A DNA stretch of 64,000 bases from Ignelater luminosus (lineage: Eukaryota; Arthropoda; Insecta; Coleoptera; Elateridae): the NCBI GenBank assembly GCA_011009095.1, contig VTPC01090547.1, forward strand, positions 1 to 64,000, given 5' to 3'. A program made the position numbers and the translations under genes. How positions within the stretch are numbered: the first letter of the stretch is position 1; the number at the start of each line of letters is the position of its first letter. This document shows, in pieces, positions 1 to 13,432 of this stretch. The notes under the pieces are model-generated. The model made no database searches and was not told the DNA's origin. It saw nothing but the letters and a program-made list of their open reading frames with translations.

Positions 1-3000
1 GTGAATTCGCAGTTAATAAATGTTGTGACAAAAAGACATCTGGGTCCAACAACTGGTCTCATTAAGAAACCAAGTGCGACTCTGTCCAAAAGTTCTGAAT
101 AATTTTGCACATAACAAATTTGGTACAATAAAAAAGCCGGTTGTTTACTGTATCAAGGAACGAAACAGATGCTGCATTAAAAATGGAAAATTACCAAACA
201 TGATTGTTTCAATTTAATACGGCCTTTTATAAAACCAACTGTCAGTATTTCTTCTGGCAAAGGAGCCTAAATGTAAATAAATTTTTCCCTGAATCGGCGG
301 CGGCAGAAAGATATACCAGAAATCTACGAACAATTTTGAACTAGAGTGAAACACGTTTCGACGCTAAAACGAAGTATCGAATTTCATAAATGAGGGCTGA
401 ATAATACTTCCTCACAACGAAGAAATGATCTCATTAACTACAAAGAAACATAAAACAATTTATTGATAAAACATTTTATGATGAAATAAAATAATGAATT
501 TGAAGAAAATGCAAATATTCAAACGAAATGTTGAATTTAGTACTTAAAATGCACACAAATATCCATTGAGTTTACAAAAAAAAGGTAGATGTACGCATAA
601 TTTCCATTGACATTAAAATAATGTCACAAAGTCTAAATGTGATGTTGATTTAAGCGTCAAAGTTCTTTTCGAAGAATATGTGTCATCGAGAGCACAAAAT
701 ATTAATATTTTACAAGGTACAGTGGTTAGTTGTTAAATACAAAAACAAAGAAGCCACTGTCAAAGTCATATGCGTAAGTGACACTTCATCATAAGAAAGC
801 TTTAGGTCACATAGCACAACTGATGAGTGTCTATCTTAGAAGCCTTGAAAGCAAAGAAGGTTCTAGCTGTATAAGTTGAATGGATTTATTTTGATTTGGC
901 TATTTAAAGCATATATTGCTCAGACAAAAGCTCTGGATGGCTTCTGGAAAGTTCGAGTGTTCGAATCTAGTCTTCAATATTATATCCGTCATATGTTGTC
1001 CACACCCTTGTTTCTGAAACTTACGTCTTCTGTTCTTCTTGTTAATTTTTCTAAAATTCAATTTTAGTCTAGTTCTTGTTTAATCATCTTTTCCTATCCC
1101 TTGCACTCTTTGACCGTGCCTTTAACTTTAATTTTTCCTCTTAGGATGTAGCCCCTTTCGCCATCTGATTTCTTACTGGCATTTTTCATGTAATTCTATC
1201 TATAATTTTGTGCTGAAATAAACTACTTCCAATTACAAAATTATTTGTTAAACAGAAATTAATTAATCGTTTAACTCTCTGATTCTATGCTTTTCCATTA
1301 CAGTTGCTTTGCTTTTGTTGTCGTTTCTCACTTTAAAGCGGGAAAGTTTTTTAGTACACTCATCAACAATGCGTTTAAAGCTGCTTTATACCCTAATGGT
1401 GAAACAAGTCTCTATTAAGTCATATACAATCTTAATACGATTTAAAAATAGGGAAAAGTTTTGCAAGAGCACTTATTGCTTATTATCTGATAATATACAT
1501 AACTGATATCAAAGCACAATATTTTTCATTTTTATTTTGAGACCGACTAGAAGTTTTTATAACGGAACTGCAGTCGTTTATAATATGAAGGTTTTTGGAA
1601 ATTCTAAAATTTAACAAATACTCGAATAATTTTTTAAGGCACGCAAAGAAATACGGGTCTCATTTTTTATCGTCTAGAACACGTAAAAAAAGTTTCAGAA
1701 AAATCGGGAGACATCGAGGTTAGATTTTGTCCGATTTGACGTGGAATGAATCAACTGCAGCTCCTTTTGCTTCTGAAAAACAAAACGAACAGACGTTCAA
1801 CAATATTATAGTGTTAAAAGAATAACTTTTATTGTTGCTTGCCCATATTGATCGTAAGAGAACACGCAAGAAATTCCTTTATATACCTATATTTCCTGAT
1901 TTTCTTTTGTATAACGTTTTACGAGGAAATAACTAACATTAGTAACAAGCTCATCATTTATCAAAAGTGATTATCTAATTTAGAAAACGTTTTCGAAGAC
2001 AAAAAAAGTGCATTTTTTTAGTTTTTATTCTTTTTTTAAATTAAAAAATCACAAAATAGTCTTAGATGGTTTTAAAGTTAAACAGTAAATTTTATTTACT
2101 ATCTAATATATTACTGCAACGCATTACTGTAGCTTGAATTTGTAAAATGTTGCCCGAACCAAATGTAAATTTTACCCCGTTTCAGACTAATTGTTATTTT
2201 GTGTAAACAGAGGACCCTAATAATGTGATAACAGGACCTCACGAATATAATTCTGTATGATAGCGATGTTCTAGATACAAACTGTGCATAATAATATGAA
2301 ATCTAGATTGATTTACAACTAGGACTTGGCTCGCTTTGTGTGACAAGTTTCAGTTTTAAATTTCATAATTAAATTAAAAATTTCTCATTGTACTTTAAAG
2401 ATGTAATTTTTATGAATTTGTGAAATTCTCCAAAAGCAAATGTAATGGAAAAAAGGAGATTTTAATAATGAAATTTAAGTGTGATAAAAATTACCACAAA
2501 TTTGAATAAAACGCCTCTCCGATTAGAACTTCAGTACATCAAATTGACAAAGAAGAATAGTTTTGGTGGAAAGGTTGTTTTTTTCTTAGCTGTTTTGACA
2601 AACCTTAGTGAATTAATGGAGATTTATGCAAATCAGTCTGTAATTTGTATTATGAGATTTATTAGATTCAGGTTAGTCTAATTACAAAATAGTTACGAAT
2701 AAATTTTGCATGATAAGCAATTTTATGTTTTTACCCCGAATCCAACGGATTTTATCTAGTTACATATTTGCAAAAATACATATTCATAGAAAATCAAAAA
2801 TATAGAATAGAATATTCTAATTGAAAATCTGACAGTGCGAGCTTAAAAGAATGATTTCTCTGCTCAAACGTTTTTAGATATTGAATTATACCTGTTTGAA
2901 TCTGAAACCATTTTTCGCAGAATTTCTTAAAATAAATTTATGTCTCTTGTCTGAACACATGTAATAAAGTACTTGAAGACATAAAAACTTTTCCCGACAT

Positions 3001-5175
3001 TCGGGTGCATTTCTATCCATTCCGCCATGACTACGAGAGGTTTTTTGACATGGTCATTATAATAATTAATAACAAAAATATTGTCTGAACTATTATTGTT
3101 ATTATTACTAAGATTATTTTGAAAATAAACTATACGACCACTATTTTGAAGAAAGAAGTAATTAAAAACCTGCAACGGTTAATGTAAAGTATTCCGAAGG
3201 GACACAAGCTATATAACCTAAATGACGCAAAATTTCTTCTTGTTTGCAGTAAAAGTCCCATCGGGGTAGTCCCTTTACCTTCAGTAATTTTTCTAAATTA
3301 AAACTCGCATGTTCCCTCTAAAGAATATTGCGATACACCGACTGTTAAGTTTCATCGTAAAAAATAAATTAACTATTTTACCTGTGTCTTACATTGTTTA
3401 TATTTTATTTAGTGTAACTAAAATTTCTTTATGGATTCTACAATTGTTTATTTAATTGCAAAGCTAACAGCACAGTTATTCTTTAGAAAAACCAATTTTA
3501 TTTCTCAGTCTTAAGTTTTTTACACATAATTAGTACCACATGAAAAAGTATTTGTGGTATCACTGAAGTTCTTTATGTTTCAGCATGTCTGGAAGATCTG
3601 GAAAAGAAGTATTCTGTACGCTATTACAGATTAAACAAAAATCTTTTCTAATACGTACAAAATTACACGCACTATACTGAGACACAAGTGAATTGAAGAA
3701 CTGATTGAAGTTGATTCTAAATCAACTGTTCAAAAATTGATCAAAATCTATCGTTTAAAGTTACTAGTAAAGCGCCAAAGATCCAATCGTTTTTGTATTT
3801 TTTAAGTTTGAAAATAATTGTGACATAAAAAGGATTCCAAATAATAGATGCGTATTCCAATTTAGATCTGAACGGTACAATTATAGAAAAACTAATAACC
3901 AATTAAAATTACTAATTAGAGATAGCAAAACCCAATTATTTCTTATCTCATTTGTTTACAAGCTGTCTTGACTCTAATATTAACCCTTGAACAGTTGCAT
4001 TTTGTAGTTGCCCTTGATTCAGCAAACCAGGACGTTCTAGCGCTCTCTGGCAAAACATTAATAGTGGACAACTGCTATCACCAAAGAAACAACTATAAAG
4101 TAGTAACAGTATGAGTAAATAGCCTATAAACTTAAACAAATTAACTAATTTGTGTTGGATATAAACAATTTCATGGAAAGAATCCACTTGAATTATACCT
4201 ACTACGTAAAACACAACTTTTATCGTTGCCGTCATTCATATAAACTATCTACCAACTAACTATAGATATCTTTTATAATGTTATTATTACCTGCCTACCT
4301 TATACGCATTACCGTAATAGAAAAGTCATAAGCCATGTTCCTTGTTATTAATTTCGGCTAATTTTGTACCGTAAAAGCGTGCAAGGGAAGTAAATATAAT
4401 TTATTAAAGTGCGTATCTCCTTTCCCTAATATTAGGTTTAAACCATAAAGTATCATCACGTTTGATGTTTATGCTTTTAGAGTTAATCAGATATATTAGT
4501 ATTTACTTTTAGAAAGGTTCAATCCAAACATTTTTTTTGATAAATTTCTTGCCTGTAGGCATAAAGTAAATTATTATTATTAAAATGTAAAAATTTGAAA
4601 ATGAGATACGTAATAAGAAAGCAGCTAACTAGAAGTAGAATTCCTTATTGTAAGTCACGTTCTAGTAAAGATTTTTAAAGATTGTGAATTAAAAAACCAA
4701 TTTGAGAATACTGGCGTGGGAATAGAAAAAAGCGCAGAGAACGCTATAAATAAAAAGCTAATCAGAAATAGTCACTGCCTGGAATTAAAGAGAGATTAGA
4801 GTACATTGAGTCCCAGCAACCGGAATGCCTATTTTTGATGAAAGAATCCTGGCGGCCCGAATTAAAGTTTATTTCCTTAGGGATAGCAATAGTCAAATTA
4901 GTTTTTAAATATCACGTTTATAATATTATATGTAATATTATAATACCATGCGGTCAAAAAATTTCCTAATTATCTGAGCTAGGAAAACAAAACGTAGCAT
5001 CGTGACTAATTACAATCAATAAAAATATATCAATATCAAGGATATCGAACTTAAAAAACCATAGTTTACAAATGAAGTAAAAAGAGAAAGAAAAACGTGA
5101 AGCCTATGCAAATATTAGAAATTGGGAACGATACTCCAGATTAACATAAAGATGGGAAAAACCAGGAGAGAAGAG
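1..5175. other. AT-rich intergenic or intronic DNA, no gene recognised
   Basis: This stretch holds only short chance reading frames (longest about 95 codons, near 3948-4235 minus). None shows a recognisable domain. Short ATT/ATTATT-rich runs occur near 3085-3115 and 4570-4580. I see no convincing coding exon, RNA gene or transposon terminus here. Confidence 0.6.
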
Positions 5176-5450
5176 ACACAGTGCGACCGAACAACCACAA
5201 CAAACAATCTAGCAATAGCACCAAAATCAATAGAATCATTGCGTGAAATTAAGAAAACAACAGTAAAAGATATTAGCAAATTAAGAAATGCCAAACCTCC
5301 TGGATCTGGCAAAATCCCAAATGAGTTGATAAAATGCAAAGGAAGCACATGAAATGCTACTATTGAAAATTTCCAAAAGTGAAAAAGTACCTTCATCATG
5401 AAAAGACAACATAAGGTAACCATTGTCTTGGAAATTGAAATGAAAAAAAT
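5176..5450 (+). pseudogene. LINE reverse-transcriptase fragment (RTE-like), decayed
   Basis: The frame read from about 5176 to 5345 ends in a block like the start of the fingers region of non-LTR reverse transcriptases. A lysine-rich helix (ISKLRNAKPPG) is followed by S-G-KIPNELIKC, matching the family pattern K-L-K-N-x-K-A-P-G-x-D-G-I-P-x-E-L. After a one-base frameshift near 5345 the next residues (LLKISKSEKVPS) continue the expected order, the segment before the W-K-x-x-x-I-x-P motif. The core D of the P-G-x-D motif is lost and stops follow, so this is dead. The clade is uncertain. The ORF on the opposite strand over the same bases is a shadow. Confidence 0.6.
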
Positions 5451-6538
5451 TATCCTCCTGACGGAATTTGAACTTGGCATGTTTTATATCAAAAGTCGTG
5501 TTATTGTGACTTTTCACATGAGGCTACTGAGGCTTGCAACCACTAACTTAAATCTCCTAGCTTGTAAATCAGTACAAGCTTGTAGTAATGTTGCAGTTGC
5601 ACAAAATAGCCTTACTGGAAAAGAATTTTGCCAAAATCTTCTCAAGTCACAAAAAAACCAAAAAGATTATCAAAACAACAACGTATGGCTAAATAGAAAG
5701 GAACTACCAGTAGACAAAATCGCTAACGCGAAACAAAATCTCAAACGACAAATTTCCATTATGGAACTAAACACAAAGGCAAAACAAACAATCAAAAAGA
5801 TATAGTAACTGTAAAGTAACCCCAAATAAGATATTACCAAAAATGGTCAGTCACTTCCAAAAACCATCTGAGAAAAAATGTAGAAATTTAAACAAGACTG
5901 TTATCCTTAAACTACCTTAGGCAGATTAACCCGTATAAGTGTTGTTAGAGCACTTTGCATCACACGCGATCAGTTACTACACAACCAGATTCCATCAATC
6001 GAGGACAAGAAGGTTTTAAAAATAGAAATAGAAGGTCCGATCAATTCAACCGCAAAGATCAAACAATTTCGATCTACTTGTAGAATAGATTGGAAACCAA
6101 GCAATTTCAACTAAAATTCAATGTATCAATAATGACAAAACGTAAGTTTTGACAACAAAGAAAAATCAATGCAATATCGTGTGAGATCCAAAAGGAAGTT
6201 TTAGAAAAATATTTATAGTAACAGACTGTTGATAATACACAAATGAGTTGCTCTTGACTAACTAACAAGATGTTATAATAAACACCAAGATCAACTTGCA
6301 AACATGTCTTCCACATGAAGTTATTTTTACAAACAAGTATAGAAAAGAATGAGCAACAACTGCATTACAGATAAATGTCCATGTGTTTCGATGACACTTA
6401 ATTTAGTCCAAGCCTGCTGTATCCGACACTAATGTAACATATTTTTATAAAATCCTATCTGTACAATTTTCCGAATTTGGACTTCTCAGTCATTGTCGTT
6501 TATTACTGTAGTAAATACTTCAAAAAAAAACAAAAATT
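5451..6538. other. Unassigned, possible continuation of the LINE remnant
   Basis: A plus-strand frame of 135 codons (5398-5805) overlaps the LINE scrap and runs on, but its Lys/Asn/Gln-rich sequence shows no reverse-transcriptase motif. The rest of the stretch has no recognisable feature. Confidence 0.4.
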
Positions 6539-6763
6539 TTAATACTCAAGTCTGTTAAGTGTTTGGTAGTTGTTTTGTTTGGGATCAACTGGTATAAAAT
6601 TATTCCTAATGGTCGCATATGGCACATTGAAATTTGACCTAACGTATCCATCAAGGTTATAGTTCTGCATTGTGGCACTCTTTACCACTTCCTGCACTCT
6701 TGGTTCAGATGAATTTTGAGAGAAACCACTTTTGGGCAAGTTCTTTGTGTATCTCGTTTTCAT
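6539..6763 (-). pseudogene. Possible pogo/Tigger-type transposase N-terminal DNA-binding domain
   Basis: A 74-codon minus-strand frame starts with Met-Lys-Thr-Arg-Tyr and has a layout like the psq-type helix-turn-helix at the N-terminus of pogo/Tigger/jerky-like transposases. A basic start is followed by a helix (VQEVVKSATM), a central helix with a tyrosine-asparagine turn, then NVPYATIRN, resembling the N/H-V-P-x-T-T-L-x-x-H recognition helix. It stops at residue 74, where the CENP-B-type domain should begin, and nothing downstream on the same strand continues it. The resemblance is by eye and weak. It could be a chance frame. Confidence 0.3.
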
Positions 6764-9700
6764 ACTATTCTTACAAACTTAGTGATTAAAGTTTAAAAAA
6801 ATTTCAAAAGCTTTTGTAACATATGTTATCATCATCATCCTTCCTTCTCTTTCAAATATTCTGGCTATGAGTTCACGAAAGTGTCTTGGAGCTCGATATT
6901 GGATCCAGTACAGATGAAAGAAAAGCCTAATATGAAAGATGCTTAAAATTGGTTGAGTAACTCAGTGATACGTTGTTAAGAGCAAGGTAGAGAAAATATT
7001 TTTCCAGCAGAGAGAGAACCCTGACTGCAATGGAGAATTTGTAAACTATGGTTAAACATTGATTGTAACGGCACAACATATTAGCATATTTGTATTGAGC
7101 GTACATTATAAAAACTTTTACATTTCAAATTTTACATTAATATAGAATTTTGTGATATCTGGTGATGTTATAACTCAATTGTTTGCCTTTTCAATATCTT
7201 GAAAAATACATGCAGTATACATGCATATTTTCTTTATGAATAATGAGCAATGCACCACTGAGTTAATGCGCCAATTCTAGTCTGACAGAATATTTCTATT
7301 GGAACATACTTATGATTAAAAGTTATACCTGTTTTATAATATTCATGTTCTTAGCTGTGTAAAATTACAACTAGACAGTAGAAAATGGAAATTTACTAGG
7401 ATTCTAAAAAATTCAGAACAAACAATGATGTAATTCGAATTAGATTTTTTGAGATTTGGAAGGTCTTAGAAAACCGGCGTTTTTGTTATGTTAAATGAGT
7501 TTTCTGGTGAAAAATTCCACTTGACCGAATAATCTTGAATCAACCTGAGCTGTAATAAAACGAAAATACAAAATGAGATATACAGTTTTATTGATTCATA
7601 TAAATGTAGGGTTTAGTCCTTTAGTCGATAAAACTGCATTACCGATCACTACGTGTTTTAAAGCAGAATTTGTTGAATTCCTTAAAAGGTTTTCTAATGC
7701 TGCCGGTTTGAAATCGAATACAGGCAAAGCCAACATGAGCCAACATTACTGAAGTTATCTTATAGAAAATCGGCAAATGTTCCTGCAAACAGAGAATGAG
7801 AAAAGCTGTATAGCTGTGGTTTTTTTCTTTTTAAAAAGTTTTGCAACAACAGTAACAATTTTAGCAGAAATTTGAAAATTGTACATTTAGAAAATTAACA
7901 AACAACTATTTTGAAGTGCAGTATCTAAGAACTCAAAATATTCTTAAATTATGACTTTTATATTTATACTCAATGCAAATGAATAATGAAAATCACTGAC
8001 CATATTTTCTGCCTAATGAAAATGTAGGCATTCAAATACAGTATACTAAAAAAAACCAATTTTTAACGTAGAATAGTAGATACGTCGAGTACAATCATTA
8101 AACTGGGAAAAGTTATATGAAATAAAACAAGTAATAAATTTTCTTGCAGGTTATTAAATTTTCCGGGTTCTCGGTTTAAATCAAACGGATTAATTTCTTA
8201 TAAATAGTGCCGCAAGGTACAGAAAATTACTCTTTTGAAGAAATACCAGTTAAAATAAAATACCGACGTCTCAATGTAGCAAAAGTGAGTTCATTCATCT
8301 CCCAGAGTAATTGATATATACTATACATAATTGTAACTATCTTTTTATTTACGAAAGATTAACCAAGAGAAAAGGGACATTCTAAAAGCCAATACAACAG
8401 TTCTCATACCTCATCAATGTGTTTTAAGCTTATCCGAGCATGAAGCTGTTAAATAAAATTGGTGGTTTCCTTCCACAGAACTAAAAGAAGCAGTCGTTCT
8501 TTATTATTTACAGGACATTTGGTGCTGGTCTAACCAAAAAGCAAAGATAGACAAATGTATTTGTGGGGAGCGGTCATTATTTTTCTAAAAGTTCATATCG
8601 ACATGTAAAAGTTTTGATTACGTAACAAGCAACTCATATTCAAATTGTTTGGTAACTAGGATATTTTGCAGTCTTCTCTTTGTAAAGAAACATGCACTTA
8701 ATGCGGGGCGGAGCTTTGTTGGGGTTCTGCAGTAAAAGGAGCATAATTTCCTGTAATTACGCACAATTATAGTAGGCGCTAAGTGTATATCCGTCTAAAG
8801 TGGAACTGAATTTTCCAGACTTATTTTGCTGCTTTAAAACCTTAGCTTTTAGATATTCCATGTTAATATAGGATAAAATACATTCACAACAATTGACTTT
8901 AATTCAAAAGAAGTAAAATACAAAACAAAATTTTGAAATATCGAGGAACACAATAATATTATTTTGGGCCCGCGGATACGTCACAAACGCAAAACGCACT
9001 ACGCTACAGTATAGAGAATGAATAATCCTTTATTCCTTTGTACTTAAAAATACTTAATTTTGGTTTTATTCAGTTATTTACATGATAAAATTGGTTTCTA
9101 CCTTACTATTTTTTTTAAATTATACTTTTCTCTATTTTTTACTGCAAGGGTTAGTTTCGGAAAAACATTTCTGGCCCTTAACTTGGTATCTAACTTATAG
9201 AGTCTATATACATACTCTCTTGTAATAGAAGCAAGTGTCTGAGGTCCTTCACTTCTTCAGCTTGAGAAAGTGACTGATGAATGTGTCGGTCATGGTGAAT
9301 TGAATAAGTGGAGTTTTTTAGTTAAGTCGTTAAAGGCGCAGATGAGATGGTGTAACTTGTTGATGTCATTGGACTGGTTGGTGGATATAGTTGATGTTTG
9401 TCGTTTTGAGCTAAATCAACACTTCTCAGGACTCTACCTTCACATACATAGGTTACCACAAAGCATGGTAATGATTGTATGCTACCTTTGACTAACAATT
9501 TTAAAATCTAATTATCTTTCGACTGACCATAGCTACCAAAAAGCTTAATTATTAAAGATCGTTCTACACTTGAAGCTAGTTTTAAATTGTTTTAAATAAA
9601 TTAATCTATGCGTTTTAGCAATCAAGCCAGATGCGTTTTCTTTGCACGCTTGTACAATTTAAATCTTCTAAGTCACTTACTGGTGTTTGATAAACTTTGT

Positions 9701-10010
9701 TTTTGAGTACTCCTCAAAGGAAAAAATGAATATTGTCGAATTTGGACTCTTCGGGAGTAAATCCTGTAGAAACCTTCTACCACTATTCATCTTTTTTCAT
9801 CTTAAGAAAAGACAGTTGGAATTACTAGTAAATCCAATAGTTGTGGAGGTGTAATCCTGGTTTCGATTAATTACCGGATCAGATATAATTAGTAACATTG
9901 TTAGTAAGTCAAACTGTATTGCAATATGTGATGTTTTTCTAGTGTGTTTTTTCGAAATCTTCTCAGTCTTTGTGCCGTGCTTCTTACGCCTCCCCTATAG
10001 GCAATAATAT
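6764..10010. other. AT-rich intergenic or intronic DNA
   Basis: There are no convincing genes. A slightly more GC-rich patch around 8700-8790 and another at 8965-9015 (gggcccgcgg) stand out locally but match nothing I recognise. The 73-codon plus frame at 9270-9491 has no recognisable motif. Confidence 0.5.
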
Positions 10011-10050
10011 CAGGGCCGTAGCTAGGGGCGCAAGAGCGCTAGGGAAAAAT
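10011..10050 (+). repeat. Probable left terminal repeat of the hAT element
   Basis: CAGGGCCGTAGCTAGGGGCG starts at 10011 and is followed by a GC-rich subterminal segment within otherwise AT-rich DNA. This form is common at insect hAT ends, and it lies about 300 bp before the first recognisable transposase residues. No inverted partner was found. Confidence 0.55.
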
Positions 10051-10309
10051 GTAATTTCTTCGCACTGAAAGAAACGCAACTAAATAAAGAAGAATGGTAC
10101 AAATAATTCGTCAGTTTAAAACTACCTGCAATCTTTGCCCATTTTTAAACAACAAATGAACTGTAGCAGTACGAATTGGATTTTTATTGAATTTATGTCT
10201 GACACAAGGATACTAAGTTTTAATGGCCAACAAATGCTTAGAATTCTCGAATTTTAAGAAACAGAACAAAAGAAGGTTTAAGCGGTAGGTTGGAAATGAG
10301 ATAAAAACT

Positions 10310-12242
10310 TTCTCGGACTTTTGGTAACGGAAGGGCCTGTACGTGGAGATCATTTAAAGTGATATCTTACAACAAACAATAGACAGTTTTCTAAAAAAAA
10401 AAATTATACAGAATTTCACCAAATGGAGATAGTTTTCACAGGAATTGGATTTTTTACTGTGTAGAACGCGATGCAGTTTATTGCTTTCCTTTTTTGTTGT
10501 TTGGACTAGGCAGTACCCAATTCTCTATGACAGAAATAGAATTTACCGACTGGCGCAACATTAGCGCCAGAATCAAATCGCACGAGAATTCGGCTTTCAA
10601 GTGAATATTGACCAAAATCACTATGTTACTGAATAAATCCAAAAATGATTATTTCCGAAACGGAGAAGTGGAAACATATTTTAAACTGCATTTTGGATGC
10701 AATTTTGTTTTGCATAAAAGACAATGAAACGTTGCGAGAGTCCGTTGAGAAAACTGGACAGCCACATTCCGGAAAATTTTTATAAATAATACAACTGATA
10801 AACCATTATGACCTAATCATTAAACATTAGCAAAAATCAGCAAAATACTTCTCATCACAAATTCAAAACGAACTTATTGAAATAGTTGAAATTGATGTCA
10901 AAAACTGAATTGTATCCGAACTAAAACGTGCTAAATATTTCACTGTCATTTGGGTACAGCTCCTGACGTATCTCATACAAAACAAATTTCATTTATTATT
11001 AGATATATAGAAAAAAATAAATGCATGTACGATTGAAGAGCGATTTCTACAGATTTTTAGAAGTAAAGGAGAAAACCGGTTGTGCCTTGGCTAATATCTT
11101 CGACAAAGAGTTAGTAGTTATGGGTCTTGATATCCAGAATATCAGAGGCCAGGCTTACGATAAGCAATATCAGGGTGTTCAGACTAATATATTATTAGAA
11201 TACTGTCTCATGTTCAGCACACAATTTAAATTTAGTGGCGTTACATAGTGCCTCAGCTAACTCTGACATAATCACCTTTTTTGGAACAATTCAAAACTTT
11301 TTTAATTGTTTTGTGCACTCTACAATTAGATGGGATAAGCTTAAATCTACGTTAAAATTAACATCGAAAGGATTTAGTGACACGAGGTGGTTATCAAAAA
11401 CATTAGCATAAGAGCAGCAATCACTCAATTCAAAGACCTTTTAGCACTTCTGCAAGAAATGACCGATGCAGCCATTTAGGCTGAGGACTCTGTTGGTATA
11501 TAGTATTAGGAATTTGCGATTCTTTCGATTTTTTGGTATTCTGTTTTGGAAAAACATAATAAAGTAAATCTTTTACTACAAAAGAAGAATGTGACAGTTG
11601 ATATAGCGTGCAAAGGTATGTATTAAAGGATTACTGGAAAAAATCAAGAATGACAGAAACAATTGTTTTGCCAGAATAGAGAGCTGCTAAAGATATATGC
11701 CAGAATTGTGATATTCCCGTAGAACTCAAAGAAATGCGCAAAATGAAAATCAAAAGAATGTCTAGAGAGCTTGCAACAGACTCTAACTTGACTGCAGATG
11801 GCAAAGAAAGGTAAATAATACTTCAAGTTGTAAATTCCAGAACTTCCCAATTATGTGATCGTTACGAAAAGTTAATTGAAGTCTCAGCTGATTTTCAGTT
11901 TTTAAATGGTGGGTCGTTTTTAAAGATGAGCTTTAGTGACATAGAATAAAAAAGTGTATTAAAGATTTGTGCGTGAAATATTCAAGGGAGTTAGATCTCG
12001 TAGAGTCTCTGCAAGAAGCTGAAAGTTCCACATTCCAGGCCCAGAAACTTTTTAAATTTCTAAGCCAATCTTTTTTTGAAATATCTCAAAATGTGAATAA
12101 ATTTGATTTACTTGTTGAGTATCTCAATTTACATATACATACAGCCGTAATCTCTATAGAGAGGTCCATCACAGACTCTATACCATTTGAAACATATATT
12201 TCAGGATTTGCAGTACAGAAAACAAGAAAAGTTTGTATCTGA
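10310..12242 (+). pseudogene. hAT transposase pseudogene (ZMYM1-like / TTF-type zinc-finger hAT family)
   Basis: Segments in three frames follow the order of this family. First comes an N-terminal TTF-like zinc-finger region (QFS-KKNYTEFHQME, then the usual Y-C-F-C-C-K-L-F position read as FIAFLFCCL, about 10390-10500). FTDWRNISARIKSHENS follows at about 10546-10595, then a W-K-x-I-L-x-x-I-L block near 10670. IQNELIEIVEIDVKN (about 10860-10905) and GLDIQNIRGQAYD (11123-11161) come next. The interval 11410-11560 has IRAAITQFKDLLALLQEM and WYSVLEKHNKVN, like the family's W-Y-D-I-L-F-x-x-N segment. The C-terminal part (11967-12242) resembles the dimerisation region, ending in a degraded S-x-E-R-S motif (ISIERS). 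The N-G-A-N-M residues normally after R-G-Q-x-Y-D are deleted, so the protein could not work even without the stops. Confidence 0.75.
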
Positions 12243-12245
12243 AAT

Positions 12246-12995
12246 TATTATTTAAACTAATAATTTACATTTTCAAACGGTTGTGCAAGTTTAAGTTTCT
12301 TTTGAATATTGTGTCTTCTTTGCTGATAATCAGTTTTCTCAGGATCAGTTTTTATTTGCTAATTTTTAATGTGAAGACAACTGATGTGCATTAATCCTGT
12401 ACATGCGTGCGTTCAAGACAGACCAAATTCGTTATGCTCAATTTTGTCGGGGTTTATAGAAAGCTGGAAACTTTAGGAGTGATTTTACAAATGTAATAAT
12501 AAGAAACGGTGATTTATCAATACTTCTTGCCTTTGTTTTATTAAAATAGTTGATTGTAACTATTTGTTCCTGAACGTTTTTGACTTGTCCATGAGTTCGT
12601 CAGATTCCTTATCAAATAGAAATTTTGTAGGTCTACAATACTTCGCAGATGAATCTTACCAAACAACTATTGAATCACCAAAGGTGCAAAGGACATCATA
12701 AATAAAAATTCATTGTCGTGTTTAGAGACTGTGAACTTTTGCTCATACCTTCCATACTTCGAACTGCTATCACAACTCCACTGAATGATCAAATCCAAAC
12801 TGTTGACTGGTAAAAAGTTTTTGAAAACACAGCAGTCAAAGTCCAAAGCTTCTTGAAGTAATGAAAGTTTCGGATGACATACAAGACTTTTGTCTATATT
12901 GGAAAAGGAGGAATATAATGGCCTGAAGTAATTGCTCTAGTTAACTTGTATGAGAAGGAAGTGTATTTTTCGTCCATGTCCAAAAGCTTCTTCGG
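12246..12995. other. Unassigned sequence after the hAT remnant
   Basis: The right end of the hAT element probably lies here but no terminal repeat is visible. No coding sequence is recognised. Confidence 0.4.
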
Positions 12996-13432
12996 GTGTC
13001 ATTAAATCAAAACCTCGATGGAAAAACTAATTATTTTTTATACCATGTGTTTTATCTGATAATAGTCTTTCACATTGTGCTACAATTCCATCAGAAAAAT
13101 CGGTACCTTGGAAAATATTTCAGAGGACGCCATTGTTTGCCAAGCAAAAAGTTTGGTTTTACGACACAATGCATTGTACCCTACTCAATAGGCTATATGA
13201 CAGAGACAGTCCCATGGCGATATGGCTTTCCATTCCTGAGACACAGTACCAAAGCGTATATTCTATAAACTCTTCAAGACAAAATCAATACATCGTCGCT
13301 ACTCAAACTCCTTGGTTACAGACAATTCTTTCGTTCTTTGTTTTACCAAAGGCGATGATTTCTATTAGACCTCAGTGGGATCAGACACCCAAGAACTGTC
13401 AAATTGGGCCAGGTAGTTTTAAAGTATGGTAA
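12996..13432 (+). other. Two overlapping unrecognised plus-strand frames (90 and 99 codons)
   Basis: Frames 12996-13268 and 13133-13432 overlap in different registers. The second has a protein-like composition with several Trp, Tyr and Pro residues (for example MAIWLSIPETQYQS and TPWLQTILSFF) and lacks the Lys/Asn/Ile bias of chance frames in this DNA. I cannot place it in any family. It has no clear splice sites or conserved neighbour and is more likely a decayed transposon segment than a gene. This is an inference from composition only. Confidence 0.25.

Larger units (their letters stand above)
10011..12245 (+). mobile_element. hAT-superfamily DNA transposon, decayed
   Basis: Coding remains of one hAT transposase lie in order on the plus strand from about 10310 to 12242. 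They are preceded by CAGGGCCGTAGCTAGGGG at 10011, a typical hAT left end (CAG-G/T-G-x-CGTAGCTAGGGG) followed by a C/G-rich subterminal stretch. The right terminus should be an inverted CCCCTAGCTACG...CTG. I could not find it downstream, so the right boundary is only the end of recognisable coding sequence and the 8-bp target duplication cannot be confirmed. Many stops and frameshifts show that it is an old copy. Confidence 0.75.

Noticed and set aside
945..972. GTGTTCGAATCTAG resembling a tRNA T-arm
   Set aside because: No acceptor stem, D-arm or anticodon arm can be folded around it.
5115..5517. 121- and 78-codon minus-strand frames
   Set aside because: They are antisense to the LINE reverse-transcriptase scrap, and hydrophobic runs are what antisense of Lys/Asn-rich coding gives.
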